From: Burkholderia multivorans ATCC BAA-247
GTDB lineage: Bacteria > Pseudomonadota > Gammaproteobacteria > Burkholderiales > Burkholderiaceae
DNA length: 64,000 bases
Direction of reading: 5' to 3'
Assembly: GCF_000959525.1 (NCBI RefSeq)
Contig: NZ_CP009831.1
Span: 620,001-684,000 of the forward strand
Position numbers and translations under genes: made by a program. The notes beneath the pieces are model-generated. The model was not told the origin of the DNA and did no database searches. It worked only from the letters and a program-made list of their open reading frames with translations. Below are positions 52,132-60,721 of the stretch, piece after piece. Numbering within the stretch: the stretch's first letter is position 1; the number at the start of each line of letters is the position of its first letter.

Positions 52132-52281
52132 GGCCGCGCCGCGTCGGCGCCTGTCCGTCGTTTGACTAGGTATTTACCCTGATGCGATGCGCCGCGCGTC
52201 GATCCGGCCGCGGGCCGTTCGTCGTTCGGACAAGGCGTCGATGAATCGATGCCGTTTTCCACCGACGACAAGGAGCGAGCG

Positions 52282-52704
52282 ATGCGATTCATGATCATGG
52301 TGCGGGCGAATGCGGTCAGCGAGTCCGGTGCGTTGCCGGACGACCGGCTGGTCGAGGCGATGACGGTCTATCACGAGGAACTCGCGAAAGCGGGCGTGCT
52401 GCTCGACGCGACGGGCCTGCAGCCCAGCGCCCAGGGCTGGCGCGTGCGCTACACGCGCGGCAAGGGCACGGTGATCGACGGGCCGTTCGCGGAAACGAAG
52501 GAACTGATCGCCGGCTACACGCTGATCCAGGTGCGCTCGCGCGAAGAAGCGCTCGAATGGACGCGCCGCTTCCCGGCACCGTTCGGCGCCGAGATGGATG
52601 CGGAGATCGAGGTGCGTCCGCTCCTGGAACTCGACGACCTGACGCCGAGCGACGCGGTCGAGCGGTTCCGCGACATCCAGACCGGCCTCGGCCACGCAGT
52701 CTGA
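52282..52704 (+). CDS. DGPF/YCII-family protein (second)
   Basis: 140 aa paralogue of the previous protein: MRFMIMVRANAVSESGALPDDRLVEAMTVYHEELAKAGVLLDATGLQPSAQGW, then TVIDGPFAETKELIAGYTLIQVRSREEALEWTRRFP. The ATG at 52282 follows AAGGAGCGAGCG. A 150-base gap upstream holds CGTCGA, 17 bases, CGTC (52198 on), which resembles the -35/-10 pattern proposed for ECF42 targets (TGTCGA and CGTC) but is unproven. It is 24 bases before the VOC gene. Confidence 0.9.
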   Translation: MRFMIMVRANAVSESGALPDDRLVEAMTVYHEELAKAGVLLDATGLQPSAQGWRVRYTRGKGTVIDGPFAETKELIAGYTLIQVRSREEALEWTRRFPAPFGAEMDAEIEVRPLLELDDLTPSDAVERFRDIQTGLGHAV

Positions 52705-52728
52705 CGCTATCGTCACCGGAGCGACGCC

Positions 52729-53145
52729 ATGCACAACGCGATCTTCGTGAATCTGCCCGTGACCGACCTGCCGCGCGCGCAGACCTTCTATCAGGCGCTC
52801 GGCTTCGCGATCGAGCCGGCCTACACGACCGAGCAGGCCGCCTGCCTGCGGATCGGCGACGCGATCTTCGCGATGCTGCTCGTGCGGCCGTTCTTCCAGA
52901 CCTTCACCGACAAGACGATCGTCGAACCGGCGACGCACGTGCAGATCCTGCCGTGCCTGTCGTGCGAGAGCCGCGACGAGGTCGATCGCGTGGTGGCCGC
53001 CGCGCGCGCGGCCGGCGGCACCGTGCCGGACGCGCCGGACGAGTATCCCGGCATGTATGGCCATGCGTTCACCGATCCGGACGGCCACGCGTGGGGGCTG
53101 ATCCATGTCGAACCGGGCGCGCATGCCGCGGCGGAGGCATCGTGA
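52729..53145 (+). CDS. VOC-superfamily (glyoxalase-like) protein
   Basis: 138 aa vicinal-oxygen-chelate fold protein. It begins HNAIFVNLPVTDLPRAQTFYQALGFAIEPAYTTEQAACLRIGDAIFAMLL and ends GMYGHAFTDPDGHAWGLIHVEPG, the usual beta-alpha-beta-beta-beta modules. This subgroup is frequently encoded with DGPF proteins and ECF sigma factors. Metal ligands seem incomplete, so enzymatic activity is uncertain. Its stop overlaps the sigma-factor start by 4 bases. Confidence 0.9.
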   Translation: MHNAIFVNLPVTDLPRAQTFYQALGFAIEPAYTTEQAACLRIGDAIFAMLLVRPFFQTFTDKTIVEPATHVQILPCLSCESRDEVDRVVAAARAAGGTVPDAPDEYPGMYGHAFTDPDGHAWGLIHVEPGAHAAAEAS

Positions 53146-54410
53146 CGCATGACGCGACGCATCGTGCCATCGAAGCCGTGTGGCGCATCGAGGCGCCGAA
53201 GATCATCGCGCGGGCCGCGCGCGTGGTACGCGACGTCGGCGTGGCCGAGGAGCTTGCGCAGGACACGCTCGTCGCCGCGCTCGAGCACTGGCCGGTCGAC
53301 GGCGTGCCCGACAATCCGGCCGCGTGGCTGATGACGGCCGTGAAGCGGCGCGCGCTCGATCGGGTCCGGCAGGAAGCGCTGCATGCGGCGAAGCGGAGCC
53401 AGCTCGGCCACGAGCTCGACGCGCTCGAAGCGCACGTGGTGCCGGACATCGCCGATGCGCTCGCCGACGCGCGCGACGACGACATCGGCGACGATCTGCT
53501 GCGACTGATCTTCACGGCGTGCCATCCGGTGCTGTCGACCGATGCGCGCGTCGCGCTGACGCTGCGGCTGCTCGGCGGCCTGACGACGGGCGAGATCGCG
53601 CGCGCATTCCTGACGCCGGAGCCGACCATCGCACAGCGGATCGTGCGGGCGAAGCGCACGCTCGCGGCCGCGCGCGTGCCCTTCGAGGTGCCGGCCGCCG
53701 ACGCGCGACCTGCGCGGCTCGCGTCGGTGCTCGAAGTGATCTATCTGATCTTCAACGAAGGCTATGCGGCGACGGCCGGCGACGACTGGATGCGCCCGGC
53801 GCTCTGCGACGAGGCGCTGCGGCTCGGCCGCGTGCTGGCCGGGCTCGCGCCGAACGAAAGCGAAGTGCTCGGGCTCGTCGCGCTGATGGAACTGCAGGCG
53901 TCGCGGATGCATGCGCGCACCGATGCGCAGGGCAGGCCCGTGCTGCTGCTCGATCAGGATCGCAGCCGCTGGGATCCGCTCTTGATCCGGCGCGGGCTCG
54001 CGGCGCTCGAGCGCGCGACGAAGCTCGGCGGCGTGCGCGGGCCTTACGCCCTGCAGGCGGCGCTGGCCGCGTGCCACGCGCGCGCACGCCGTGCGGCCGA
54101 CACCGACTGGGCGCAGATCGTCGCGCTGTACGATGCGCTCGCCGAAGTCGCACCGTCGCCCGTCGTCGAATTGAATCGCGCGGTCGCGGTCGGCATGGCG
54201 TTCGGGCCGGCCGCCGCGCTCGAACTCGTCGACGCGCTGCGCGACGATCCGGCGCTCGCGCGCTATCACTGGCTGCCGAGCGTGCGCGGCGACCTGCTCG
54301 CGAAGCTCGGCCGCGCCGACGAAGCGAAGGCCGAGTTTCGCCGCGCGGCGGAGCTCACGCGCAACGAACGCGAAAGGGAGCTGCTGCTCAAGCGCGCGAC
54401 CGACGCGTGA
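53142..54410 (+). CDS. ECF42-type RNA polymerase sigma factor with long C-terminal extension
   Basis: 422 aa, far longer than ordinary ECF sigmas (about 180). The sigma-2 region is IIARAARVVRDVGVAEELAQDTLVAALEHWPVDGVPDNPAAWLMTAVKRRALDRVR; the sigma-4 region is TLRLLGGLTTGEIARAFLTPEPTIAQRIVRAKRTLA. From about 190 a helical, TPR-like extension begins SVLEVIYLIFNEGYAATAGDDWMRPALCDEALRLGRVLAGL and ends in RADEAKAEFRRAAELTRNERERELLLKRA. This layout plus adjacent DGPF genes defines the ECF42 group, which lacks a classical anti-sigma factor. GTG start, coupled to the VOC gene. Confidence 0.92.
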   Translation: MTHDATHRAIEAVWRIEAPKIIARAARVVRDVGVAEELAQDTLVAALEHWPVDGVPDNPAAWLMTAVKRRALDRVRQEALHAAKRSQLGHELDALEAHVVPDIADALADARDDDIGDDLLRLIFTACHPVLSTDARVALTLRLLGGLTTGEIARAFLTPEPTIAQRIVRAKRTLAAARVPFEVPAADARPARLASVLEVIYLIFNEGYAATAGDDWMRPALCDEALRLGRVLAGLAPNESEVLGLVALMELQASRMHARTDAQGRPVLLLDQDRSRWDPLLIRRGLAALERATKLGGVRGPYALQAALAACHARARRAADTDWAQIVALYDALAEVAPSPVVELNRAVAVGMAFGPAAALELVDALRDDPALARYHWLPSVRGDLLAKLGRADEAKAEFRRAAELTRNERERELLLKRATDA

Positions 54411-54597
54411 TTCAGCCGGCGCGCTTTCGCCTGCCGCCCGCGCGCTATCGGCCGGATTGAAAAAGCCTATTGGGGGAAGCGCGCGCGAACACCTAGATTA
54501 AAGAGCACGATACGTGCCGCGCACGCATGCATCGCTCCCCACATACTTCATCGGCCCGGTCTTTCACGCGGCCGCGCCGACTCGAACGGAGGCGCAA

Positions 54598-55020
54598 ATG
54601 GCTGAACTCAAGGGCAGCAAAACCGAAGAGAACCTGAAGGCCGCGTTTGCCGGCGAATCGCAGGCGAACCGGCGCTATCTGTATTTCGCGTCGAAGGCCG
54701 ACGTCGAAGGCCAGAACGACATCGCCGCGCTGTTTCGCTCGACCGCCGAAGGCGAGACCGGTCACGCGCACGGCCACCTGGAATATCTGGAGACCGTCGG
54801 CGATCCGGCGACCGGCCTGCCGTTCGGATCGTCGCGGCTGAACCTCGAATCGGCGATCGCCGGCGAGACGCACGAATACACCGACATGTATCCGGGCATG
54901 GCGAAGACCGCGCGCGAAGAAGGCTTCGACGAGATCGCGAACTGGTTCGAGACGCTCGCGAAGGCCGAGCGCAGTCACGCGAACCGCTACACGAAGGCAC
55001 TGGAAGGCCTCGTCGACTGA
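54598..55020 (+). CDS. Rubrerythrin-family ferritin-like protein without rubredoxin domain
   Basis: 140 aa di-iron four-helix bundle. Conserved iron ligands are visible in [33 protein letters not shown] (E-x2-H), [12 protein letters not shown] and [18 protein letters not shown] (E-x2-H). The C-terminal CxxC rubredoxin module of classical rubrerythrins is absent, so another electron donor is needed. The next two genes (a cluster-bearing CCG protein and DUF3501) follow in one orientation. The ATG at 54598 has GGAGG upstream. Likely peroxide reduction. Confidence 0.92.
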   Translation: MAELKGSKTEENLKAAFAGESQANRRYLYFASKADVEGQNDIAALFRSTAEGETGHAHGHLEYLETVGDPATGLPFGSSRLNLESAIAGETHEYTDMYPGMAKTAREEGFDEIANWFETLAKAERSHANRYTKALEGLVD

Positions 55021-55109
55021 CGCGGCCGCTCGCGCGCCACCGTTCGTCCGTCGCTGCCCGCCTCGCGCGGGCCGCGCTGGCGCGCCTGCGCGCGCCGCTG
55101 GAGCATCCC

Positions 55110-56447
55110 ATGCCTCACAAGGAAGGCAGTCTCGAAGCGCCGACGCGGCATCCGCTCGACTGGCAGTCCGACGCGTTCTACGACCAGGCCGCCATCGATG
55201 CGGAGATGACGCGCGTGTTCGACATCTGCGCCGGATGCCGTCGCTGCGTGTCGCTGTGCGGCGCGTTTCCATCGCTGTTCGACCTCGTCGACGACACGCC
55301 GTCCGGCGACATCGACGAAGTGCCGAAGCAGGCGTTCGGCAACGTCGTCGATCAGTGCTATCTGTGCGATCTCTGCTACATGACGAAGTGTCCCTACGTG
55401 CCGCCGCACGCATGGAACGTCGACTTTCCGCATCTGATGCTGCGCGCGAAGGCCGCACGCTACAAGCGCGGCGAGGTCGCGCTGCGCGACAAGGTGCTGT
55501 CGAACACCGACGCGCTCGGCCATCTCGCCGGCATCCCGGTCGTCACGCAGACGGTGAACGCGGTGAACCGCACGCCGCCCGCGCGCCACGCGCTCGAGGC
55601 GGTGCTCGGCGTCGACCGCCGCGCCTGGCTGCCCGAGTTCGCGCCGCGCACGTTCCGGCGCGGGGCCGCGCGCTCGTCCGCACCGCCGGTGCGCGACGGC
55701 GAACGCACGCCGGGCAAGGTCGCCGTCTACGCGACCTGCTACGTGAACTTCAACGAACCGGGCATCGGCCACGACCTGCTCGCGATCCTCGCGCACAACG
55801 ACATCCCGTACGAACTCGTGACGCGCGAAGCGTGCTGCGGCATGCCGATGCTCGAACAGGGCAATCTCGCCGGCGTCGCCGCGAAGAAGGCAGCGAACGT
55901 GCCGGTGCTCGAACGCTACGCGCGCGACGGCTACGCGCTGCTCGGCGCGATTCCGAGCTGCGTGCTGATGTACAAGAGCGAGCTGCCGCTGATGTTTCCC
56001 GACGACGCGGCAGTGCGCGCCGTCGCCGACGCGTTCTGGGATCCGTTCGAATACCTGATCGCGCGGCATCGCGACGGTCTGCTGAAGACCGATTTCACGC
56101 AGGCGCTCGGCACCGTGTCGTATCACGTGCCGTGCCACGCGCGCGTGCAGAACATCGGGCGCAAGACGGCCGACGCGTTGTCGCTCGTGCCCGATACGCG
56201 CGTGAAGGTGGTCGAGCGCTGCTCGGGACACGCGGGCACGTTCGGCGTGAAAAAGGCGTTCCATGCGGACGCGATGCGGATCGGCGGCCCGGTGTTTGCG
56301 GCGATGGCCGAACCGCAGCCGGACGTGATCGCGTCCGACTGCGCGCTGGCCGGCCATCACATCGCGCAGGGCATCGACGAAAAGGGGCTGCCGGCGGCGC
56401 CGCTCGCGCATCCGCTGACGCTGCTGCGACGCGCATACGGCATCTGA
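55110..56447 (+). CDS. Fe-S/CCG-domain oxidoreductase subunit (GlpC/HdrB-like)
   Basis: 445 aa protein. Two 4Fe-4S motifs appear as CAGCRRCVSLC (about 38-48) and CYLCDLCYMTKCP (about 84-96). Two cysteine-rich CCG-type domains follow, around TREACCGMPMLEQGN (about 246-260) and VSYHVPCHARVQNIGRKTAD with VVERCSGHAGTFG. This is the architecture of GlpC and heterodisulfide-reductase-like subunits, soluble or peripheral. It lies between a rubrerythrin and a DUF3501 gene; that trio recurs in proteobacteria. It may supply electrons to the rubrerythrin. The electron source is not encoded here. Confidence 0.9.
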   Translation: MPHKEGSLEAPTRHPLDWQSDAFYDQAAIDAEMTRVFDICAGCRRCVSLCGAFPSLFDLVDDTPSGDIDEVPKQAFGNVVDQCYLCDLCYMTKCPYVPPHAWNVDFPHLMLRAKAARYKRGEVALRDKVLSNTDALGHLAGIPVVTQTVNAVNRTPPARHALEAVLGVDRRAWLPEFAPRTFRRGAARSSAPPVRDGERTPGKVAVYATCYVNFNEPGIGHDLLAILAHNDIPYELVTREACCGMPMLEQGNLAGVAAKKAANVPVLERYARDGYALLGAIPSCVLMYKSELPLMFPDDAAVRAVADAFWDPFEYLIARHRDGLLKTDFTQALGTVSYHVPCHARVQNIGRKTADALSLVPDTRVKVVERCSGHAGTFGVKKAFHADAMRIGGPVFAAMAEPQPDVIASDCALAGHHIAQGIDEKGLPAAPLAHPLTLLRRAYGI

Positions 56448-56465
56448 CCGACGACGAACGAGGAC

Positions 56466-57053
56466 ATGGCGATGACGCTGACCCGCGATTCCCTGCTGAC
56501 GCTCGAAGCGTACGCGAAGATCCGCAAGGCCGAACACGCACGGCTCGTCGCCTACAAGCGTCGTCGTGCGGTGTCGCTCGGCAACCATCTGCGCTTCCTG
56601 TTCGAGGACGAGACGACGATCCGCTATCAGATCCAGGAGATGCTGCACATCGAGAAGATCTTCGACCAAGCGGGCATCGAAGGCGAACTCGAAGCGTATC
56701 TGCCGCTCGTGCCGGACGGCACGAACCTGAAGGCCACGATGCAGATCGAGTACGAGCACGAGGCCGAACGGCGCGCGGCGCTCGCGCGGCTGATCGGGAT
56801 CGAGGATCGCGTCTACGTGCAGGTCGACGGGCACGAGCCGGTGTATGCGATCGCCGACGAGGATCTCGAACGCGACAACGCGCAGAAGACCTCGGCCGTG
56901 CATTTCGTGCGCTTCGAACTGAGCGCGCCGATGCGTGCCGCGCTGAAGGACGGCGCGGCGCTGTCGATCGGCTGCGACCATCCCGCCTACACGTTGCCCG
57001 CGCAACCGATCGATCGCGACGTGACGACGTCGCTGGTCGGCGATCTGCGCTGA
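56466..57053 (+). CDS. DUF3501 family protein
   Basis: 195 aa cytoplasmic protein of the uncharacterised DUF3501 family: MTLTRDSLLTLEAYAKIRKAEHARLVAYKRRRAVSLGNHLRFLFEDETTIRYQIQEMLHIEKIFDQAGIEGELEAYLPLVPDG, then EDRVYVQVDGHEPVYAIADED. No metal motif is clear. A start two codons later (56472) has better spacing to GAGG and may be the real one. It is third gene of the rubrerythrin-FeS-DUF3501 set, 18 bases after the Fe-S gene, so it probably acts with that redox module. Confidence 0.9.
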   Translation: MAMTLTRDSLLTLEAYAKIRKAEHARLVAYKRRRAVSLGNHLRFLFEDETTIRYQIQEMLHIEKIFDQAGIEGELEAYLPLVPDGTNLKATMQIEYEHEAERRAALARLIGIEDRVYVQVDGHEPVYAIADEDLERDNAQKTSAVHFVRFELSAPMRAALKDGAALSIGCDHPAYTLPAQPIDRDVTTSLVGDLR

Positions 57054-57665
57054 TCTCGCGCACTCGCACGCTTGCATGCAGGGAAACACCGTGCGTGCCG
57101 CGTCACGTCGCTTTCATTGCTCGCAGAGAAACAATTAAAAGATTGTGCATCGGGATAATCGACGCGCGGGCGATTCGAATGATTTACCGATTCGCGTGCG
57201 TTTTGTTACGTATTTATCCAGGATTTACCGATTTCAACGGAAACGCAGCCATTTTGTTACCGGATAGGGTCGGATCACGTGCCGAGCGCTGTCGCGGCGT
57301 GCGCTTCGGCAGCCCGCAGAGCCCCGTCCGGCGGGCCTTTGCGGCCGCGCCGATAAACATCGCTTAAAAAAATCGATCGATAAACGGAATCGGCATGTTT
57401 GGCAGGTTGTTTCAGTACGTAACATTAAGTCATTGTCATATTGAGACAAACCCTAGCGGTGGTATGCTTCGTGCACAAAAATTCCCACATTGGAGTGAGA
57501 CCGCGATCTGTGCGCCATTGCCGGGAATCGCGGCACCGTCGCTGTGCGGTGTCGAGCCGGCATGCACAACCGGATAACCATAATGTGCAACCTGGCCGCC
57601 GCCGCGACCTGTCGCAGCGGCGCCGCCGATCGCAGCCCCGGCCTGGCTGCGTGGAGAGATCTACT
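57054..57665. other. Long AT-rich upstream region of the transposase-derived gene
   Basis: 612 bases, much AT-richer than the surroundings between 57120 and 57470. It has a weak stem GCCCGC/GCGGGC (57312-57336) that may end the DUF3501 operon, then a good promoter (57441-57468) and a leader of about 190 bases rich in short inverted GC segments. No gene is supported. Base composition suggests acquired or heavily regulated DNA. Confidence 0.5.
57441..57468 (+). promoter_or_regulatory. Promoter of the transposase-derived gene
   Basis: TTGAGA and TATGCT separated by 16 bases, in an AT-rich stretch, about 200 bases before the start. Confidence 0.5.
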
Positions 57666-58598
57666 ATGTTCTTCGATGAGCTTAACGATGAAGAGTGGTT
57701 TCGTCTTTCACCGCTGATCGCCGATGAACCCATCCGGCTGAACCGCCGGGGCCGGCCGCGCGCTGAGCCGCGCGTCGTCGCCAATGCGGTGCTCTGGATC
57801 CTGACCACGGGCGAGGCCTGGTCGAAATTGCCGGGACGCTATCCGTCGGGCCCTACGTGTCGTCGCCGCTATGAGGAATGGCTCGCGAACGGCACGCTGT
57901 TGCAGATGATCGACGTGCTCACGCAGTTCAGCGGCCGCACGTTCGCCTACGTGCCGCCGCCGCCCGCACCGGCCGCGCCCGCGTGCCCCGCGGAACCGGC
58001 GCCGGAAGCCGCGCGCCTGCGCGGCGTGTTCTGGCAGAACCCGGAGTCGTGGCAACTGCCGGTCGCGCAATCGCCCGCGTGGAACGGAGAAGGCGCGTCG
58101 CACGTCGCCCCGCACGACGAAGAGGAGGCGCCGCGCCGCACGTCGTTCGCGGTGCCCGGCTCGCCGCTGCGTCATGCGCGCGTGTCGTCCGCGAGCTTCG
58201 GCTCCGCCGAGCCGCAGATCGACGAGTATCGCGGCTATACGATCTACGGCATCGCGCAGCCGGTGCAGAACCTGATGTATCGCGCCTGGGCCGAGATCGT
58301 GCAGGACGACCGGCGCGTCGAACGCTCGGGGCTGATCGGCCCGCGCTTCACCGATCCGGAGGAAGCCGAGCAGTATGCGCTCGACTGGGCGCGTCAGTGG
58401 GTCGACCGACACGGTGCAAGCGACACGCCGCTGCGTGCGCCGCAAAGCGAAGTGATCGCCGGGCTGTCCGCGCTCGCGCGTGCGGAGTCGGACATCAAGC
58501 GCTTCATCGCCGAGCGTCGTTCTTCGGGCGCGCTGGCAGAGAGCCGCAACGATCCGGGGCAGGGCGATCGCCACGAATACGCGTATCGCGTCGGTTGA
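57666..58598 (+). CDS. Protein with IS5-type transposase DNA-binding domain fused to a non-transposase tail
   Basis: 310 aa. Residues 1-95 (MFFDELNDEEWFRLSPLIADEPIRLNRRGRPRAEPRVVANAVLWILTTGEAWSKLPGRYPSGPTCRRRYEEWLANGTLLQMIDVL) are the N-terminal DUF4096 region of IS4/IS5-family transposases. The DDE catalytic core is absent. After a Pro/Ala linker (about 97-117) there is an unrelated region, with IDEYRGYTIYGIAQPVQNLMYRAWAEIVQDDRRVERSGLIGPRFTDPEEAEQYALDWARQWVDRHG near 185-250. It has its own promoter, a ribosome site (GGAGAG) and a strong terminator, so it is a maintained gene rather than IS debris. A DNA-binding regulator is the best guess. Confidence 0.75.
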   Translation: MFFDELNDEEWFRLSPLIADEPIRLNRRGRPRAEPRVVANAVLWILTTGEAWSKLPGRYPSGPTCRRRYEEWLANGTLLQMIDVLTQFSGRTFAYVPPPPAPAAPACPAEPAPEAARLRGVFWQNPESWQLPVAQSPAWNGEGASHVAPHDEEEAPRRTSFAVPGSPLRHARVSSASFGSAEPQIDEYRGYTIYGIAQPVQNLMYRAWAEIVQDDRRVERSGLIGPRFTDPEEAEQYALDWARQWVDRHGASDTPLRAPQSEVIAGLSALARAESDIKRFIAERRSSGALAESRNDPGQGDRHEYAYRVG

Positions 58599-58661
58599 AC
58601 GGCGCGTACGCGACACGCGCGGGCCTTGCCCGCGCGCGTTCGACGATCAGCCGTTCGATGC

Positions 58662-58694
58662 CGGGGTGCCGCGATGCGGCGCCCCGTTTCTTTT
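58662..58694 (+). terminator. Terminator of the transposase-derived gene
   Basis: CGGGG-T-GCCGC and GCGGC-G-CCCCG form an 11-bp stem with one G-T pair and a GAT loop, followed by TTTCTTTT. A second GC hairpin (GCGCGGGC/GCCCGCGC, 58617-58635) precedes it. Confidence 0.8.
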
Positions 58695-58698
58695 CGCG

Positions 58699-59427
58699 TT
58701 ACTGACGGCCGTACGTATCGTCGAAGCGCACGATGTCGTCTTCGCCGAGATACGCGCCCGACTGCACCTCGATCAGCTCGAGCGGCATCTTGCCGGGATT
58801 CTCGAGGCGATGCGAGACGCCGAGCGGGATATAGGTCGATTCGTTCTCCGACAGCAGGAAGGTCTCGTCGCCGCGCGTGATGCGCGCGGTGCCGCGCACG
58901 ACGATCCAGTGCTCGGCGCGATGATGATGCATCTGCAGCGACAGCCGCGCGCCGGGCTTCACGACGATGCGCTTGACCTGGAAGCGCTCGCCCATGTCGA
59001 CCGAATCGTAATGGCCCCACGGACGATGCACCTTGCGGTGGTCGGTCGCTTCCGCGCCGTGTTCGGCCTTGATGCGCCCGACGATTTTCTTCACGTCCTG
59101 CACGCGCGACTTGTCGGCGACGAGCACGGCGTCCGGCGTTTCGACGACGACGAGATTATGCGTGCCGACGCACGCGACGAGCCGGCTTTCCGCATGCGCG
59201 AACGTCGAGTCGGCATTCTCGAACAGCACGTGGCCGCGGCCGACGTTGTCCGCATCGTCCTTCGGCAGGATCTGCCAGATCGCGTCCCACGACCCGACGT
59301 CGGACCAGCCCGCATCGAGCGGCACGACGACGCTTTCGCAGAGCGACGGCCGGTTCGCGAGCGGCTCCATCACGGCGTAGTCGATCGAGTTCGACGGCGA
59401 CGCGGCGAACGCGTCGCGATCGACGCG
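58699..59427 (-). pseudogene. Mannose-1-phosphate guanylyltransferase/mannose-6-phosphate isomerase, 5' half missing
   Basis: The last 242 residues of a ManC/BceA-type bifunctional enzyme. It starts mid-protein at [22 protein letters not shown] and continues [21 protein letters not shown]. The whole type II phosphomannose isomerase cupin remains ([50 protein letters not shown]...[28 protein letters not shown]). The nucleotidyltransferase N-terminus with its GTP-binding motif is absent and is not found beyond the IS. The fragment is joined in frame to a transposase. The intact enzyme makes GDP-mannose for exopolysaccharide. Confidence 0.85.
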
Positions 59428-60609
59428 GAAGAAGTATTCGTCGTCGCGGTACCCGTAAGCTCGACACTTGATGACCTTGATGGTGTTGTTGATGCCTTCA
59501 ACGATGCTGGTATTGAGCGGATGGCGGCAGCGAGTCACGATGCCGTGCCAGTAGCCCTGCAGACGCTCGGCGAACTTTTGCAGGGCCGCGATCCCACTTT
59601 GCTGAGCCTGCTCGAACCATTGTTCCCAAGCCTTTTGCGCCCAGGCCGGCTTTCGGTAGAACCAGAGCCGCTTGAGCTCGTCGCGTAACACGTAGACGCA
59701 TAACAGCGCCTGATTGGCCGCCAGCAATTCCTTCAGGTGCACGGCCTGATCCGGCTTGAGGTTGTGGCGGTTGCGCAGCAACAGCCAGCGGCTGGACTTC
59801 AGAACCTTGCGGGCTGGCTTGTCATGTCGGAGTTGATTGGCCTGATCGACCCGCACCCGATCGATCACTTCGCGGCCGTACTTGGCCACGACGTGGTACA
59901 GGTCGAAGACGATTTCCGCCTGCGGACACTGTTCCCTGATTTCGAGTTCATAGGCCGTGGTCATGTCGATCGCGACCGCTTCGATACGCTTGGCCGCGCC
60001 TTCGGGAAGCTGTTCGAAGAAGGCCCGGGCCGTCTCACGCGAGCGTCCCGGTCCGATCCAGAGTACTTGCCGGCTGATCGGGTCGACCACCACCGTGGCG
60101 TAGCGATGACCTTTATGCAGCGCGAACTCGTCCATCGCCAGATAGCGGATCGTTGACCAATCGGGCTCACTCACGCGCGCCCGCAGGCGCATCTTGTCGA
60201 TCGATTTGACCGTGTGCCAGCCCAGATCGTAGAAGGCCGCCACCGCCTGCACGCTGGCCGCTTGCAGCAGTTTCTCGCAAGCCTTGGCGAAGCGCTCCGT
60301 CACTCTCTGGTAACGGCCCAGCCACGCCAGCTTCTCCAGTCGCGGGCCGCCGCAGCGTTCGCACCAGACCCGGCGACGAGGCACATGCAACACCACTCGG
60401 TATTCGAATAGCGGCAAGTCACGCACCCGACGAACCGTCGTCTCGTGGATCCGCTGGCAGCGTGCCCCACATTGCTCGCAGTACATGATCTTGCCGACCG
60501 GCTTTAAATACAGCGACAGCGTACGGCCTTCGCCTTCCGGCCATTCCACACGCTCCAGCCGGTAACCCGTCCAGCAGCCCAGTGCCTCAAGTGCCTTGCG
60601 ATCGAGCAA
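58699..60609 (-). CDS. In-frame chimera: ISL3-family transposase fused to ManC C-terminal half
   Basis: A single 636-codon reading frame. Residues 1-394 are an ISL3 transposase: a zinc-binding N-terminus ([23 protein letters not shown] and CERCGGPRL), DDE residues in [34 protein letters not shown] and [29 protein letters not shown]. The usual last 10-15 residues of the transposase are replaced from about residue 395 by the ManC fragment. The start is TTG at 60609 with AGGAGAGG before it. Whether the fusion protein is stable is unknown; the complete isomerase cupin could in principle still fold. Confidence 0.82.
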   Translation of the reverse strand: MLDRKALEALGCWTGYRLERVEWPEGEGRTLSLYLKPVGKIMYCEQCGARCQRIHETTVRRVRDLPLFEYRVVLHVPRRRVWCERCGGPRLEKLAWLGRYQRVTERFAKACEKLLQAASVQAVAAFYDLGWHTVKSIDKMRLRARVSEPDWSTIRYLAMDEFALHKGHRYATVVVDPISRQVLWIGPGRSRETARAFFEQLPEGAAKRIEAVAIDMTTAYELEIREQCPQAEIVFDLYHVVAKYGREVIDRVRVDQANQLRHDKPARKVLKSSRWLLLRNRHNLKPDQAVHLKELLAANQALLCVYVLRDELKRLWFYRKPAWAQKAWEQWFEQAQQSGIAALQKFAERLQGYWHGIVTRCRHPLNTSIVEGINNTIKVIKCRAYGYRDDEYFFRVDRDAFAASPSNSIDYAVMEPLANRPSLCESVVVPLDAGWSDVGSWDAIWQILPKDDADNVGRGHVLFENADSTFAHAESRLVACVGTHNLVVVETPDAVLVADKSRVQDVKKIVGRIKAEHGAEATDHRKVHRPWGHYDSVDMGERFQVKRIVVKPGARLSLQMHHHRAEHWIVVRGTARITRGDETFLLSENESTYIPLGVSHRLENPGKMPLELIEVQSGAYLGEDDIVRFDDTYGRQ

Positions 60610-60690
60610 TTGCCTCTCCTGACGTCCTTAAAGTCAGGCGTCAGGTTACGCAATCGCTCTTAAACCCTCCACGGTTTCCTGCGATGAACC
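59428..60690 (-). mobile_element. ISL3-family insertion sequence, 3' end deleted
   Basis: The element has one probable outer end at about 60690, reading GGTTCATCGCAGGAAACC inward on the minus strand and abutting eight T residues (60691-60698). ISL3 elements make 8-bp AT-rich target duplications, so this is a plausible left end and target. The opposite end is missing: the transposase frame runs directly into the manC fragment at about 59421-59445. The G+C content of the IS segment is lower than that of the flanks. The exact boundary is uncertain by about 15 bases. Confidence 0.75.
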
Positions 60691-60721
60691 TTTTTTTTGT
60701 CGTCCGGCAGCGCGACGCGTG

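Noticed and set aside
52198-52224. ECF42-dependent promoter CGTCGA-N17-CGTC before the second DGPF gene
   Set aside because: The -35 differs from TGTCGA, such short patterns are common at this GC content, and I am not certain of the required spacing; kept only as a remark.
58699-59427. Identification as the bceA gene of the bce-I cepacian cluster
   Set aside because: No bceB or other cluster genes follow on the same strand; several manC paralogues exist in Burkholderia, so the specific name is not justified.
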